The position numbers and the translations under genes are program-made. From an uncultured Pseudomonadales bacterium (GTDB taxonomy: Bacteria; Pseudomonadota; Gammaproteobacteria; Pseudomonadales; Pseudohongiellaceae): a DNA stretch of 64,000 nt. The notes beneath the pieces were generated by a model that worked only from the letters and a program-made list of their open reading frames with translations, was not told the origin of the DNA and ran no database searches. Positions 18,143 through 27,407 of the stretch are shown piece by piece. Every line of letters starts with the position of its first letter. Position 1 is the stretch's first letter. The stretch is from assembly GCA_949372635.1 (NCBI GenBank), contig CASIAB010000008.1, positions 181,135 to 245,134 on the forward strand, read 5' to 3'.

Positions 18143-20593
18143 ATGAACAGGGTACTCATTATCGGCCTAGGCATCGCGGCGACAAACCTATCCTGGGCCG
18201 CGGAGTCTAGGACTGTCGATACGCAAAATCGAGCCTTGCTCGATCAGTACTGCGTGATCTGCCACAACCAAGGGGTCGTTAACAGCGTGGCCACTGCCAA
18301 CGAAGGCTTGCAGACTACCCAGCTTCGTAACCTCGGCCTAACACTCGACACCGAAGATGTTTCCAACTTGGCCGAAAATCCTGAGGTATGGGAGAAGGTT
18401 GTTAACAAACTTCGGGTGGGCGTGATGCCTCCTCCTAATTATCCGCGTCCGGACAAGCTAAGTTACGACGGCTTTCGGAGCTGGCTCGAAAATGAACTCG
18501 ATCAAGTGGCTGCGGCGCGAGTTAATCCGGGCCGGACTCAGGCATTTCACAGACTCAATCAAACCGAATATAAAAACTCAGTCCGCGACCTATTGGACCT
18601 CAACATCGATGTCGCTGGTTTGATTCCTGCTGACTCGCCAGATCAATACGGCTTTGACAACAATGCGGATGTGTTAGCTCTTTCACCGGCCTTGGTGGAG
18701 CGCTATGTTTCTGCCGCACATAGAGTGGCCGAGCTAGCAGTAGGCGCGACGCCCCGTGGAGCTTCTATTAAGAGCTACGAGGTTCCACTGAACCTTATTC
18801 AGGATGATCGACTAAGCGAGGAACTGCCTTTCGGCTCCAGAGGTGGCACTGCCATCGAACACATGTTTCCAGTTGATGGCGAATATCGGATTACTGTCAA
18901 ACTGCAAACAAACTACGTGGACTTCGTTCGTGGTTACGACGCCCGCCACGAATTAGAGATCAGCCTCGACGGTGAGCTGATAGACTCCGTAACCTTCGGC
19001 GGCGACGCACCCGGTGTGCCCGCACCTTACAGCTACGCAGGAAATATTCGCGGCAGCGATGACTGGGAAGAATTCATGATGGCCTTCGCCGACGAAGGCT
19101 TTGAAATAGTGCTGCCAGTACTAGCAGGCCCGCGCATCATCGGTGCGACGTTTCCTCGCGAGATGTGGGAGAACGAAGGAATACAGCAGCCCAGATTGTT
19201 TGGCTACCATCTTGCAGTTACTGAGCTGCCTGACATCAATCCGGGAATAGGCAGCATTCAAATAGAAGGACCGCTCTCAGTAGCAGGGCCCGGTGACACA
19301 CCCAGCCGACAACAAATCTTCACTTGTACCCCGGCAAGCCTAGACGAGGAGCCAGCGTGCGCAAGAGAAATTCTCGGCTCGCTAGCACGCCGCGCCTATC
19401 GCCGCCCGATTGGCGAAAACGATATTGAAGGCCTGGTTGAATTCTATAATGCAGGCAGGCTCGATGGCGGCTTCGAAGCAGGTATTCAATTTGCACTCGA
19501 ACGCATTTTAGTTTCTCCTGACTTCCTATTCCGCATTGAACAAGACCCGACAGATGCACAGCCCGGAGACATGTATGCGATTAGCGACACCGAACTTGCT
19601 TCTCGCCTGTCATTTTTCCTCTGGAGTAGTCTGCCCGACGAAGAGTTATTAGATCTGGTCGAGCGCAGCAACTTACGCGAACCCGGCGTGCTCCAACAGC
19701 AAGTAGAAAGGATGATGGCCGACTCGCGCGCTGACGCATTCATCAAGAACTTTGTCGGACAGTGGTTATATCTTCGGAACCTCGGCGGCATCTATCCCGA
19801 CCCCGCAAGTTTTCCCGAGTTCGATGAGAACTTGCGCGCGGCGTTCCAGCGAGAAACAGAATTATTCATCGACGATCAGATCCGTTCCGACAAGAGTCTG
19901 CTTGAACTGCTAAGTGCCGATTACACTTTTATCAACGAGAGACTCGCACAGCACTATGGCATACCCGGAATCTATGGAAACCGTTACCGCAAGGTAAATC
20001 TCGAGGGCTCCGAGCGTGGCGGACTACTCGGGCACGGCAGCATCATGATGGTGACTTCCTATCCGAATCGAACCTCTCCTGTCTTGCGAGGTAAATTCGT
20101 ACTCGAAAATTTATTAGGCGGACCTCCTCCTGAGCCGCCACCGAATGTGCCCGCGCTCGTGGAAGAGAGTGATGGCAAGAAGCTCACCATGCGCGAGGCA
20201 ATGGCTCAGCATAGAGAAAACCCGGCCTGCCGTGTCTGTCACGCCGCCATGGATCCCATCGGGTTCTCACTTGAGAATTACGACGCCATTGGAAAATGGC
20301 GGCTAGAATTTGCTGATCAACCAATCGACGCGTCTGGCCTACTACCTGATGGCAACACCTTCGATGGACCGGATGGCCTGCAGGATCTCTTACTAGAGCG
20401 ACCGAATGATCTAGTAGGTACGATAACTGAAAAACTACTGAGGTTCGCTCTCGGGCGCAGCCTCGAATACTACGACATGCCTCAGGTGCGGGCGATCGTG
20501 CGCACAGCGGCTGAAGACGATTATCGCTGGTCTTCAGTTATTCTTGGAGTAATTGAAAGTATGCCATTTCAAATGCGGAGAACACAGCTATGA
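18143..20593 (+). CDS. Exported DUF1587/DUF1592/DUF1588/DUF1585 cytochrome-like protein
   Basis: 816-residue exported protein of the large multi-domain family first seen in planctomycetes. After a signal peptide comes a heme c site QYCVICHN (C37, C40, H41) with a likely axial Met in GVMPPPNYPRP. Then DUF1587 (FHRLNQTEYKNSVRDLL), a carbohydrate-binding-like beta segment, DUF1595/DUF1592 (RRAYRRPIGENDIE; LASRLSFFLWSSLPDEELL), DUF1588 with a second CxxCH (CRVCHAAMDPIGFSLENYD) and DUF1585 at the C-terminus. Its stop overlaps the start of the DUF1552 gene (ATGA), the usual partner of this family. No reaction is established for the pair; two possible hemes suggest a redox role in the periplasm. Confidence 0.9.
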   Translation: MNRVLIIGLGIAATNLSWAAESRTVDTQNRALLDQYCVICHNQGVVNSVATANEGLQTTQLRNLGLTLDTEDVSNLAENPEVWEKVVNKLRVGVMPPPNYPRPDKLSYDGFRSWLENELDQVAAARVNPGRTQAFHRLNQTEYKNSVRDLLDLNIDVAGLIPADSPDQYGFDNNADVLALSPALVERYVSAAHRVAELAVGATPRGASIKSYEVPLNLIQDDRLSEELPFGSRGGTAIEHMFPVDGEYRITVKLQTNYVDFVRGYDARHELEISLDGELIDSVTFGGDAPGVPAPYSYAGNIRGSDDWEEFMMAFADEGFEIVLPVLAGPRIIGATFPREMWENEGIQQPRLFGYHLAVTELPDINPGIGSIQIEGPLSVAGPGDTPSRQQIFTCTPASLDEEPACAREILGSLARRAYRRPIGENDIEGLVEFYNAGRLDGGFEAGIQFALERILVSPDFLFRIEQDPTDAQPGDMYAISDTELASRLSFFLWSSLPDEELLDLVERSNLREPGVLQQQVERMMADSRADAFIKNFVGQWLYLRNLGGIYPDPASFPEFDENLRAAFQRETELFIDDQIRSDKSLLELLSADYTFINERLAQHYGIPGIYGNRYRKVNLEGSERGGLLGHGSIMMVTSYPNRTSPVLRGKFVLENLLGGPPPEPPPNVPALVEESDGKKLTMREAMAQHRENPACRVCHAAMDPIGFSLENYDAIGKWRLEFADQPIDASGLLPDGNTFDGPDGLQDLLLERPNDLVGTITEKLLRFALGRSLEYYDMPQVRAIVRTAAEDDYRWSSVILGVIESMPFQMRRTQL

Positions 20594-21924
20594 ATATATT
20601 CAAGAAGACCCTACCTCGTCGCACCGTATTACGAGGGTTAGGTGCAAGTCTTGCCCTGCCATTGCTGGACAGTATGATTCCAGCACTTTCTTCGTCATCT
20701 GCGCTTGAGGCCCAACCGGCAAAGCGGCTCGGCGTAGTTTACGTACCCAACGGTATGGCTATGAAGTCTTGGACGCCAGCCACTGAAGGTGCAGGCTTTG
20801 AGATGACCCGAATTTTGCAGCCAATGGCTGCTTACCAAGACAGAATGCTAGTGTTAACCGGGCTTAATGGAACTTCAAGCAACGCCGGAGTGCACGCCAG
20901 CGCCTCCACTCGTTTCCTTACTGGCACAATACCAGCTCGCACAGAATCCGATCTCGAGGCATCGGTCTCGCTTGACCAATTAGTCGCGCGCGAACTCGGC
21001 CGCCAGACACAACTCGGCTCACTGGAGTTAGCGCTAGACCAAAGCGATGTGTTCGGCTCCTGTGACATCGGTTTCAGCTGCCAATACACCAGCACAATCT
21101 CTTGGAGAGACTCCTACACGCCGTTGCCAATGGAGACTAACCCACGAGTCGTGTTTGAGAGACTGTTCGGAGACACCGGCACAACCGACCCGACAGTGCG
21201 CCTGCAGCGCATTCGCAAAGATCGAAGTTTGCTTGACTCGGTTACTGAACGTGTTTCCGAACTCAATCGTACAGTTGGAGCTGACGACCGTGCCAAGCTC
21301 GATCAATATTTAGATGCCGTTAGAGATGTTGAGCGGCGCATCCAAATGGCAGAGGCGCAGAGCAACAGAGAACTTCCACAAATAGAACAACCAGCAGGTG
21401 TACCTAACACCTATGAGGAACATGCTAAGCTCATGTTCGACATGCAGGTGCTGGCATATCAGACAGATTTGACCCGGGTCATAACATTTATGTTAGGGAG
21501 AGAGCTCAGTGGTCGTACCTACGCCGAGATCGGCGTTCCCGATTCGCACCACCCAACCTCGCATCACCGCGACGACCCGGCACTTTACGAGAAGGTCACA
21601 AAGATCAACGAATTTCATACGAGCCTGTTCGCCTACTACCTCGACAAGCTCGATGCGACGCCGGACGGCAATGGGTCGCTACTCGATAACATGTTGATGC
21701 TCTACGGCGCAGGCATGTCCGATAGCAACCGCCATCAGAATACAGGCCTGCCGCTGGTATTACTCGGCGGTGCAAGCGGCGATGTCAAAGGTGGTCGCCA
21801 TCTTCGTTACGCGGAAGGCACACCTATTAGCAACCTTCACTTGACCATGCTCGAGAAGATGGGAATACCCATGGAGTCAATAGCCAATAGCACCGGCCGA
21901 CTCAACCTGTTGAGTGACGTCTAA
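20590..21924 (+). CDS. Tat-exported DUF1552 protein
   Basis: 444 residues, the standard companion of the DUF1592-type cytochrome. The N-terminus carries a twin-arginine signal (LPRRTVLRGLGASLALPLL). Family features include RLGVVYVPNGMAMKSW, SLDQLVARELG, YLDAVRDVERRI, and the histidine-rich GVPDSHHPTSHHRDDP, which may bind a metal. Late family motif LYGAGMSDSNRHQNTGLPL is present. Four-base overlap with the upstream gene implies coupled translation, and the ankyrin gene follows within 30 bp. Export by Tat suggests a folded, cofactor-bound protein. Its activity is unknown. Confidence 0.9.
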   Translation: MNIFKKTLPRRTVLRGLGASLALPLLDSMIPALSSSSALEAQPAKRLGVVYVPNGMAMKSWTPATEGAGFEMTRILQPMAAYQDRMLVLTGLNGTSSNAGVHASASTRFLTGTIPARTESDLEASVSLDQLVARELGRQTQLGSLELALDQSDVFGSCDIGFSCQYTSTISWRDSYTPLPMETNPRVVFERLFGDTGTTDPTVRLQRIRKDRSLLDSVTERVSELNRTVGADDRAKLDQYLDAVRDVERRIQMAEAQSNRELPQIEQPAGVPNTYEEHAKLMFDMQVLAYQTDLTRVITFMLGRELSGRTYAEIGVPDSHHPTSHHRDDPALYEKVTKINEFHTSLFAYYLDKLDATPDGNGSLLDNMLMLYGAGMSDSNRHQNTGLPLVLLGGASGDVKGGRHLRYAEGTPISNLHLTMLEKMGIPMESIANSTGRLNLLSDV

Positions 21925-21938
21925 TCTTGAGAGATAGG

Positions 21939-23478
21939 ATGAGAAACAGTATGAGATTGTTTTTGCTGGCAATGACAGCGCTACTTACAATCAGTGTGAT
22001 TGCCGCCGAAACCCCTCCTATAGTCGACGCCGCTAGGCATCAAGACACAGTGATGCTGAAGCAGCTGCTTAATGCGGGTTCTGATCCTGACTACGCGACA
22101 AGCAGATGGCGCAACCGCGTTACACTGGGCGGTGTATCACGAGAATATCGACGCCGTGGCCTCACTTATCGAGGCCGATTCCAATGTGAATGCTGTCAAC
22201 CGCCTAGGCGCATCGCCCCTTTATTTAGCTGCCAAGAACGGCAGTGCGAATTTGATTGAGCTGCTGCTTGAGGCTGGTGCGAATCCAAATGCCGCGATGC
22301 CGATGGGCGAAACACCGATAATGACCGCGGCCCGCTCAGGCACTGCCCAGGGAGTGCAGTTGTTGGTGGAAGCCGGAGCGGATGTGAATATTGCAGAACA
22401 ATCACGTGAACAGACAGCTCTCATGTGGGCAACTGCTCAGGGACACGTGGAGGTAGCGCGCTTACTTGTAAACGCTGGCGCAGATCTGGAGGCACGTTCG
22501 AAACTGCGGTCACGACTCATGTATGCCGACAGATCAAATGGCGGCGCATTCGATCAGGGCATCATGGAACAACTTGGTGGTTTTACAGCACTGCTGTTTG
22601 CAGCACGCAGTGGCGATATCGAGATGGCTCGCCTCTTACTCGACAGTGAGGCAGATATTGAAGCAGTTGCAGGCAATGAAACTAGCGCTCTGGTCATTGC
22701 CACTCATAGTGGTCACCCAGGTCTAGCAGAGCTGTTGCTCGAGAGCGGAGCCAATGCAAATACTATCGGCGCTGGCTACACTGCTTTGCATGCGGCTATT
22801 CTGCGCGGTGATTTGGATACCGTGAACGCACTATTGGCTCACGGCGCTGACCCTAATGTTCGACTTCTCAGACCTAACCCTGTGCAGCGCGCCAGCGAAG
22901 ATTGGTCACTTAAGGGACCAAAAGTTAGTGCCACTCCCTACTGGTTAGCAGCTAGTTTTCGTGAAGCAGATATTATGCGCGCTCTAGTTGAGGGTGGAGC
23001 AGACCCCTCTGCTACCAATGAAGGCCGATTGAGCATACCGAGAAATCGGGAAGATCGTGAATCCTACACGCCAGAAGTGGTTAGCGGTTTCGAGAGCAGC
23101 GTTCAGGCTGCGATTCGGGGGGACAGTACCCGAAGCCGTTATTATGTCCAACCTAACCCTGACCCCGCTGGCGAAAAGCAGCTTGCGCTAGCCGCGGTAA
23201 TAGCCGCCGCCGAACACGGCGTTGATCTGAATCATCGCGACTTTAGCGAGTCGACAGCACTACACGATGCTGCAGCCAGAAGACTTCCGAACATAGTGCG
23301 GGAGTTGGCTCAGCGAGGCGCCGACGTAAATGCAATCAATTCTCGAGGGCGAACACCGCTCGATATGGCTGTCGCCGCGGAGAGCCAGAATAACTTCTTT
23401 GACTTTAATGTATCCGTCCCCGGACCCACTGCCAGTGAAGTGCTGAAAGAGTTCGCAGCGGTGCGATCAGAACACTAA
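21939..23478 (+). pseudogene. Exported ankyrin-repeat protein, frameshifted near the start
   Basis: Sec signal peptide (MRLFLLAMTALLTISVIAAE) followed by about ten ankyrin repeats such as GATALHWAVYHENIDAVASL, GASPLYLAAKNGSANLIELL and GETPIMTAARSGTAQGVQLL, then a C-terminal region with two further repeats. The signal and first half-repeat (LKQLLNAGSDPDYAT) are in one frame, ending at 22259; the repeats are in another, open to 23478. Loss of one base around 22099-22104 (gcgacaag) restores one protein of about 512 aa. The repeats after the shift show normal coding quality. Usual third member of DUF1592/DUF1552 loci in marine gammaproteobacteria. ATG 21939 or 21951 could start it. Likely a periplasmic protein-binding partner. 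Confidence 0.82.
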
Positions 23479-23510
23479 CCTTAAGCAGATTCCCCGCAAG
23501 TACCTCATTT

Positions 23511-23648
23511 CTATGCAGCAGCATTCCTAGCCAAAAAGCCTAGCATCCAACTCTCAACAGATTCCGCCAACCCTGGCACGAAGAGAATTGCTAGGGATAC
23601 TAGTAGAGAAATCGAAAATAGAAGAGCGAGATAATGAGGTAGCTTCAT
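23511..23648 (-). CDS. Small single-helix membrane protein
   Basis: 45 residues: KLPHYLALLFSISLLVSLAI forms one membrane helix, followed by VPGLAESVESWMLGF and a short tail. GAGAGGAAG upstream of ATG 23648 supports translation, and the gene begins four bases after the stop of the preceding exported protein, so the two probably form a pair. No family recognised. Confidence 0.5.
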   Translation of the reverse strand: MKLPHYLALLFSISLLVSLAILFVPGLAESVESWMLGFLARNAAA

Positions 23649-23652
23649 AAGT

Positions 23653-24186
23653 TTACACTTCCTCTCGCGGTGCCAGCTCAAAAACCCAAGTCTCACCCGA
23701 TTCGATCGCCTCTCTTGTTATTCTTGATCGATACTTTGCTATTTTCTTATCGATGACGCCCTCAAGTAGAGGGCTGTAAAAAACCCTAACTAGCTTTCGT
23801 TCATAACGAATCCCATCTATGCGTACAACGGCAAGACCATCACCCTCATAAGCCTGAACTGCCCAGTGTTTCCAGCGACGACCTAGCCAGGTACCCATGT
23901 AGTCCGAGGTGATGTAGACCTTCCCATCGCTCTCTTCGATCCAAATAAGTCGTGAACTAAGAGGGTTGTCTAGCTGCAGGTGAATAGTGGACACTTCATT
24001 CGTGAAGCTCCAGTCGGGTTCTGGACCGGAATACAGTTCTCCAGATACTAGCTCACCCCCGGGAAAGACAATCGAAGGCCCATCGTTATTGCGGTTCTCG
24101 AAGCTCATGGTTGCCAGCGCCACTGCCGGAATCGTAATCATTGCCACGATTATTTGAAGCGCCACTACTAGAATCTTTCTCGTCAT
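23653..24186 (-). CDS. Membrane-anchored split-barrel-like protein (copy 1 of 3)
   Basis: 177 residues, an N-terminal signal or anchor helix (ILVVALQIIVAMITIPAVAL) and a beta-rich domain. It shares with the proteins at 25611 and 42324 the order DW(S/N), a strand-rich middle, then K(H/Y)WA or GYWA, V, and a G(D/I)-x-x-Y strand (here RRWKHWAVQ and IDGIRYERKLV). The layout is like deazaflavin/pyridoxamine-oxidase-type split barrels (DUF385-like), but this is a pattern judgement. It lies on the opposite strand to its neighbours and is paired with the 45-residue membrane protein. Cofactor binding is not shown. Confidence 0.55.
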   Translation of the reverse strand: MTRKILVVALQIIVAMITIPAVALATMSFENRNNDGPSIVFPGGELVSGELYSGPEPDWSFTNEVSTIHLQLDNPLSSRLIWIEESDGKVYITSDYMGTWLGRRWKHWAVQAYEGDGLAVVRIDGIRYERKLVRVFYSPLLEGVIDKKIAKYRSRITREAIESGETWVFELAPREEV

Positions 24187-24383
24187 TAACTATTCCAAAC
24201 CGTCTTTAGTGAGCCCGCATCTAACTTTAAGCCATTCTACGTCCTGTTGTCTTCAACTAGATGTTGCAGAAAGCGGCAGTAGGAACAATATAACCGAAAA
24301 ACCAAGTTGCCCACTCGAATTATAGGCGATAGAGTGATCTATCTAGCCAGTCGCCTCTGGGCCTCTTAATCAGAGTAGTCGTT

Positions 24384-25592
24384 ATGAAAAAACTGCTGAC
24401 CATTATATCTATTCTTTGTGCCTTACCTTTCTCAACATCCGCGTTGGCGCAAGCGCGTGGAGGCCAGCCCCTGCCAAACGGGCCCGGCAAGACGCTGGTA
24501 GAGAATGTCTGCTCTAGCTGTCACACCGTCGCCACCATTATTCGGGCCGCCGGCTACAGCACGCCGCAGCAATGGCATGACTTGTTCTCGACCATGATCG
24601 AACTGCCTCCTGCCCAGGCAAATACCATTGCCGCCTACCTGGCCAAACATTTCCCAGAAGACATCTCGCGTCGCCCAAAACTGATTGCGGGGGATGTAGA
24701 AATAGACATTATTGAATGGACTGCACCTACACTAGGGCAACGGGTACGCGACCCGATTGAGGCACCGGACGGGTCTATTTGGTGGACCGGTATGTGGGCT
24801 AATTTGACCGGTCGTTTAGATCCCGAGACCGGAGTCATGGAGGAATATCACCTGCCTCCCACCTCCAGGCCGCATACAATACTGCCCGATGCAGATGGGA
24901 ACATTTGGTACACAGGCAACAGCAATGCCAGCATAGGCAAACTCGATCCAACTAGCGGCGAAGTAACCGAATACAAGACACAGGCTCGCGACCCCCACTC
25001 AGCCACTTTTCATCCCAATGGCAATCTCTATTTCACCGCACAGCGCGCGGCCATGCTAGGTCGTTTGAATCCGGCCACTGGCGAGCTAAAAGAAATAGAA
25101 ACACAGCCCCGCCCCTATGGTATTAAGACGGCACAAGACGGCACACTATGGATTGCCTACAACGGCACGAATAAGATCGGCGCTATGCATCCAGACACCA
25201 TGGCCGTGAAATATTACGAGATACCGAATGCCAGTACCCGCGTGCGTCGACTCGATCTAGATAGCGAAGGGATGGTGTGGTTCGTCAATTCGACCTTAGG
25301 CAAGATCGGCCGACTCGACCCGACTACAGGCGCTATTAAACAATGGGATTCACCTAGCGGGCCCGCTTCTCATCCTTATGCACTCGCAGTCATAAATGAT
25401 GTCATATGGTACAACGAATCCGGCATGCGCCCCGACGCATTAGTGCGCTTTAATCCTGAGAGTGAATCATTTCAGAGCTGGGCGATTCCATCGGGAGCCG
25501 GCATCGTGAGAAACGTCTGGAAGACAGAAACGGGAAACCTGCTGATTCATCAAAGCAGCTCGAACCAAATAGGTTTAGTGAAAATTAATTAA
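24384..25592 (+). CDS. Exported cytochrome c / virginiamycin-B-lyase-like propeller fusion
   Basis: 402 residues: Sec signal peptide (cleavage near TSALAQ), a small heme domain with VCSSCHTVATI (CxxCH), then a seven-bladed propeller of the Vgb type with repeated PDG.IWYTG-like strands (DADGNIWYTGNSNASIGKL, QDGTLWIAYNGTNKIGAM, SEGMVWFVNSTLGKIGRL). Vgb itself opens a cyclic antibiotic by beta-elimination; members with a fused heme are unlikely to do that and their role is unknown. Smaller relative of the frameshifted protein at 14479, which adds a carboxypeptidase-regulatory domain. The next gene follows after 18 bp. Confidence 0.85.
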   Translation: MKKLLTIISILCALPFSTSALAQARGGQPLPNGPGKTLVENVCSSCHTVATIIRAAGYSTPQQWHDLFSTMIELPPAQANTIAAYLAKHFPEDISRRPKLIAGDVEIDIIEWTAPTLGQRVRDPIEAPDGSIWWTGMWANLTGRLDPETGVMEEYHLPPTSRPHTILPDADGNIWYTGNSNASIGKLDPTSGEVTEYKTQARDPHSATFHPNGNLYFTAQRAAMLGRLNPATGELKEIETQPRPYGIKTAQDGTLWIAYNGTNKIGAMHPDTMAVKYYEIPNASTRVRRLDLDSEGMVWFVNSTLGKIGRLDPTTGAIKQWDSPSGPASHPYALAVINDVIWYNESGMRPDALVRFNPESESFQSWAIPSGAGIVRNVWKTETGNLLIHQSSSNQIGLVKIN

Positions 25593-25610
25593 CTAAAGGA
25601 AGACTAAACG

Positions 25611-26162
25611 GTGAACGAAACGGGGGCCGGCAGCAATAGAAACCTGAAACTGTGGATCAGTGGTGGAGTATTTACACTACTCCTGACCACTGTAGTCGGA
25701 TTTATACTTTTTTCCAGTATTTGCCCCTGCACGCTGACTCCCGGCGGGTTATTGTTTGGTGAACGGGTAGAAGCACCCGTTGATGATTGGAACACGACGA
25801 CGGCCAATCAGGAGAACCTCTGTCAGTTACAGATTTGGGCAGGTGTTCGCCCGCATTCTATTAACCTTAATTGCATGGCCACACCTGAAGGCGAATTGTT
25901 TCTAAGTTGCTCTGTGTGTGATCGAAAATACTGGGCAGCGAGAGTAGGCAGAAATGAACAAGCAGTTCTCCGGTTGGGAGATCTTGTCTATCCAGTACTG
26001 CTGAATCGCGAAACCGACCCCGGAACTATGGACAGAGCCTTTCGGGCTCGAGTAGCTAAGCTACAAACTACAGACATCGAAACCATGGTTACGCCACGAC
26101 CGCCTCTGGGTCAAGAACGCTTTGATCATTGGTGGACTTTTAGAGTTACGTCGCGCACTTGA
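25611..26162 (+). CDS. Membrane-anchored split-barrel-like protein (copy 2 of 3)
   Basis: 183 residues. GTG start supported by AAGGA upstream. An N-terminal anchor (LWISGGVFTLLLTTVVGFIL) is followed by an exported domain with several cysteines (ICPC, NLCQ, LNCM, SCSVC). The segment VCDRKYWAARV and LGDLVYPVLL align with WKHWAV/GIRY of the 23653 protein and GYWANRV/DETY of the 42324 protein. The extra cysteines are special to this copy and might bind a metal or form disulfides. Encoded 18 bp after the cytochrome/propeller gene, so it may serve it. No tested function in the family that I can name. Confidence 0.55.
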   Translation: MNETGAGSNRNLKLWISGGVFTLLLTTVVGFILFSSICPCTLTPGGLLFGERVEAPVDDWNTTTANQENLCQLQIWAGVRPHSINLNCMATPEGELFLSCSVCDRKYWAARVGRNEQAVLRLGDLVYPVLLNRETDPGTMDRAFRARVAKLQTTDIETMVTPRPPLGQERFDHWWTFRVTSRT

Positions 26163-26209
26163 ACATTGCGGCTATGAGAGCCGTTAGATTAGTACACTTC
26201 GCCTGTAAA

Positions 26210-26545
26210 CTATTTCGCCATTGCTATCAGACGACGCTCTCGCAACAGCATGAAAAGAGGCACGGTCATTGCAGCAGCAATAACGAATGTAAGAACGAAT
26301 CCCACTACCCATAATACATAAGACATCTTGAGGCGCCTCGTCTCTACGAACGACCAAACAAGAAATGCAGCAACAACAACGATCAGATCATTAGTAAAGG
26401 AAGATGCAGCAGGATTTGCATACAGACCTTCGATATAGCTAATTTCCATAGGCTGCAAATTGTAGTACCAAGTAACGCATGCCCCGACGATCGCCAGCAC
26501 GCCATATAGAATCTGTAATCCGGTGATTTTCATTAATATTTCCAT
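26210..26545 (-). CDS. DUF2834 membrane protein
   Basis: 111 residues with three to four membrane helices. The pattern CVTWYYNLQPM, NPAASSFTNDLIVVVAAFLVW and PLFMLLRERRL is that of DUF2834. It follows the TauD-like gene with no gap: the ATG at 26545 abuts its TGA, and a second ATG at 26533 is an equally good start. It ends the minus-strand run with the TRAP transporter. Function unknown. Confidence 0.8.
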   Translation of the reverse strand: MEILMKITGLQILYGVLAIVGACVTWYYNLQPMEISYIEGLYANPAASSFTNDLIVVVAAFLVWSFVETRRLKMSYVLWVVGFVLTFVIAAAMTVPLFMLLRERRLIAMAK

Positions 26546-27391
26546 TCACTCGAATTGAGAAATCGTAGTCCTGTGCAGCAAGCGATCATAACCATCATAT
26601 CCACCGGTTGCTTTGTGCAAGACACTGCGGTTATCCCACATAACTAACATATTCGGCTGCCATTTGTGGCGATACACAAATTGAGAGGAACCTTGATATC
26701 GGAGGAGCTCTTGCAATAATTCTTTACTCTCTTTCACTTCCATACCAGAAAATCGTTGAATATAACCAGCAGTTGAATAGAGTGCCAACGCGCCTGTTTC
26801 TGAGTGCGGGCGAATAAACGGATGGCTTTGTGATCGTCTAGCCTCATCCGATACAACAATGTTCATACTACGCCCGACATTTTCCTCGTGCTTGTCACTA
26901 TAAACGCCGTCAGGCGAATAGGCAGACTCAGCCGAATGAATCGCCGTTAAGTGTTCAATCTTATTCTTAAGGGTGATAGGTAGTTCATCGTAGGCTTTGT
27001 GCTGATTTGAAAAAAGCGTGTCCCCTCCAACAGGAGGAATTTTTATACCGTATAGACAGGTACCAATCGGAGGCTTTGCTTGAAAGCTCCAATCCGTATG
27101 CCAATTCTCGGCAAAAAGAGGGGTAGTCTCATTGGCATCGCGACGTATGGCGGCAATGTGGCTGTTTTCCTCAATAGGGCTGAAGAATGGGTCATCACCA
27201 AAATTGCCAAAACTGAGGGTAAAGCGCTCGATATCTGCGGGGCTAAGCACTTGATTGGGGAACACCAACACATGGTGCTGCAGCCAAGACTGACGTAGTT
27301 CCGCCACGGCCTCTTCAGAAAGATCCAACGAAAGATTAAGATTGCTAACTGTTGCCCCGCAAGGAGCGTCGATTGGTTCGACTATTAACAT
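26546..27391 (-). CDS. TauD/TfdA-type Fe(II)/2-oxoglutarate dioxygenase
   Basis: 281-residue cytosolic oxygenase that would hydroxylate or cleave a carboxylate or sulfonate substrate with 2-oxoglutarate and O2. The iron site is seen as ENWHTDWSF (H-x-D) and the distal histidine in DRLLHRTTI, with the oxoglutarate arginine just after. Other family features are PVGGDTLFSN and MVMWDNRSVLHKATGGYDG. I start at ATG 27391, where MLIVEPIDAPCGATV matches the family N-terminus and leaves 16 bp after the TRAP gene; an upstream ATG at 27439 would overlap that gene. The joint run with TRAP genes suggests it acts on the imported compound. Confidence 0.87.
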   Translation of the reverse strand: MLIVEPIDAPCGATVSNLNLSLDLSEEAVAELRQSWLQHHVLVFPNQVLSPADIERFTLSFGNFGDDPFFSPIEENSHIAAIRRDANETTPLFAENWHTDWSFQAKPPIGTCLYGIKIPPVGGDTLFSNQHKAYDELPITLKNKIEHLTAIHSAESAYSPDGVYSDKHEENVGRSMNIVVSDEARRSQSHPFIRPHSETGALALYSTAGYIQRFSGMEVKESKELLQELLRYQGSSQFVYRHKWQPNMLVMWDNRSVLHKATGGYDGYDRLLHRTTISQFE

Positions 27392-27407
27392 GACGTCATA
27401 ACCAAGT

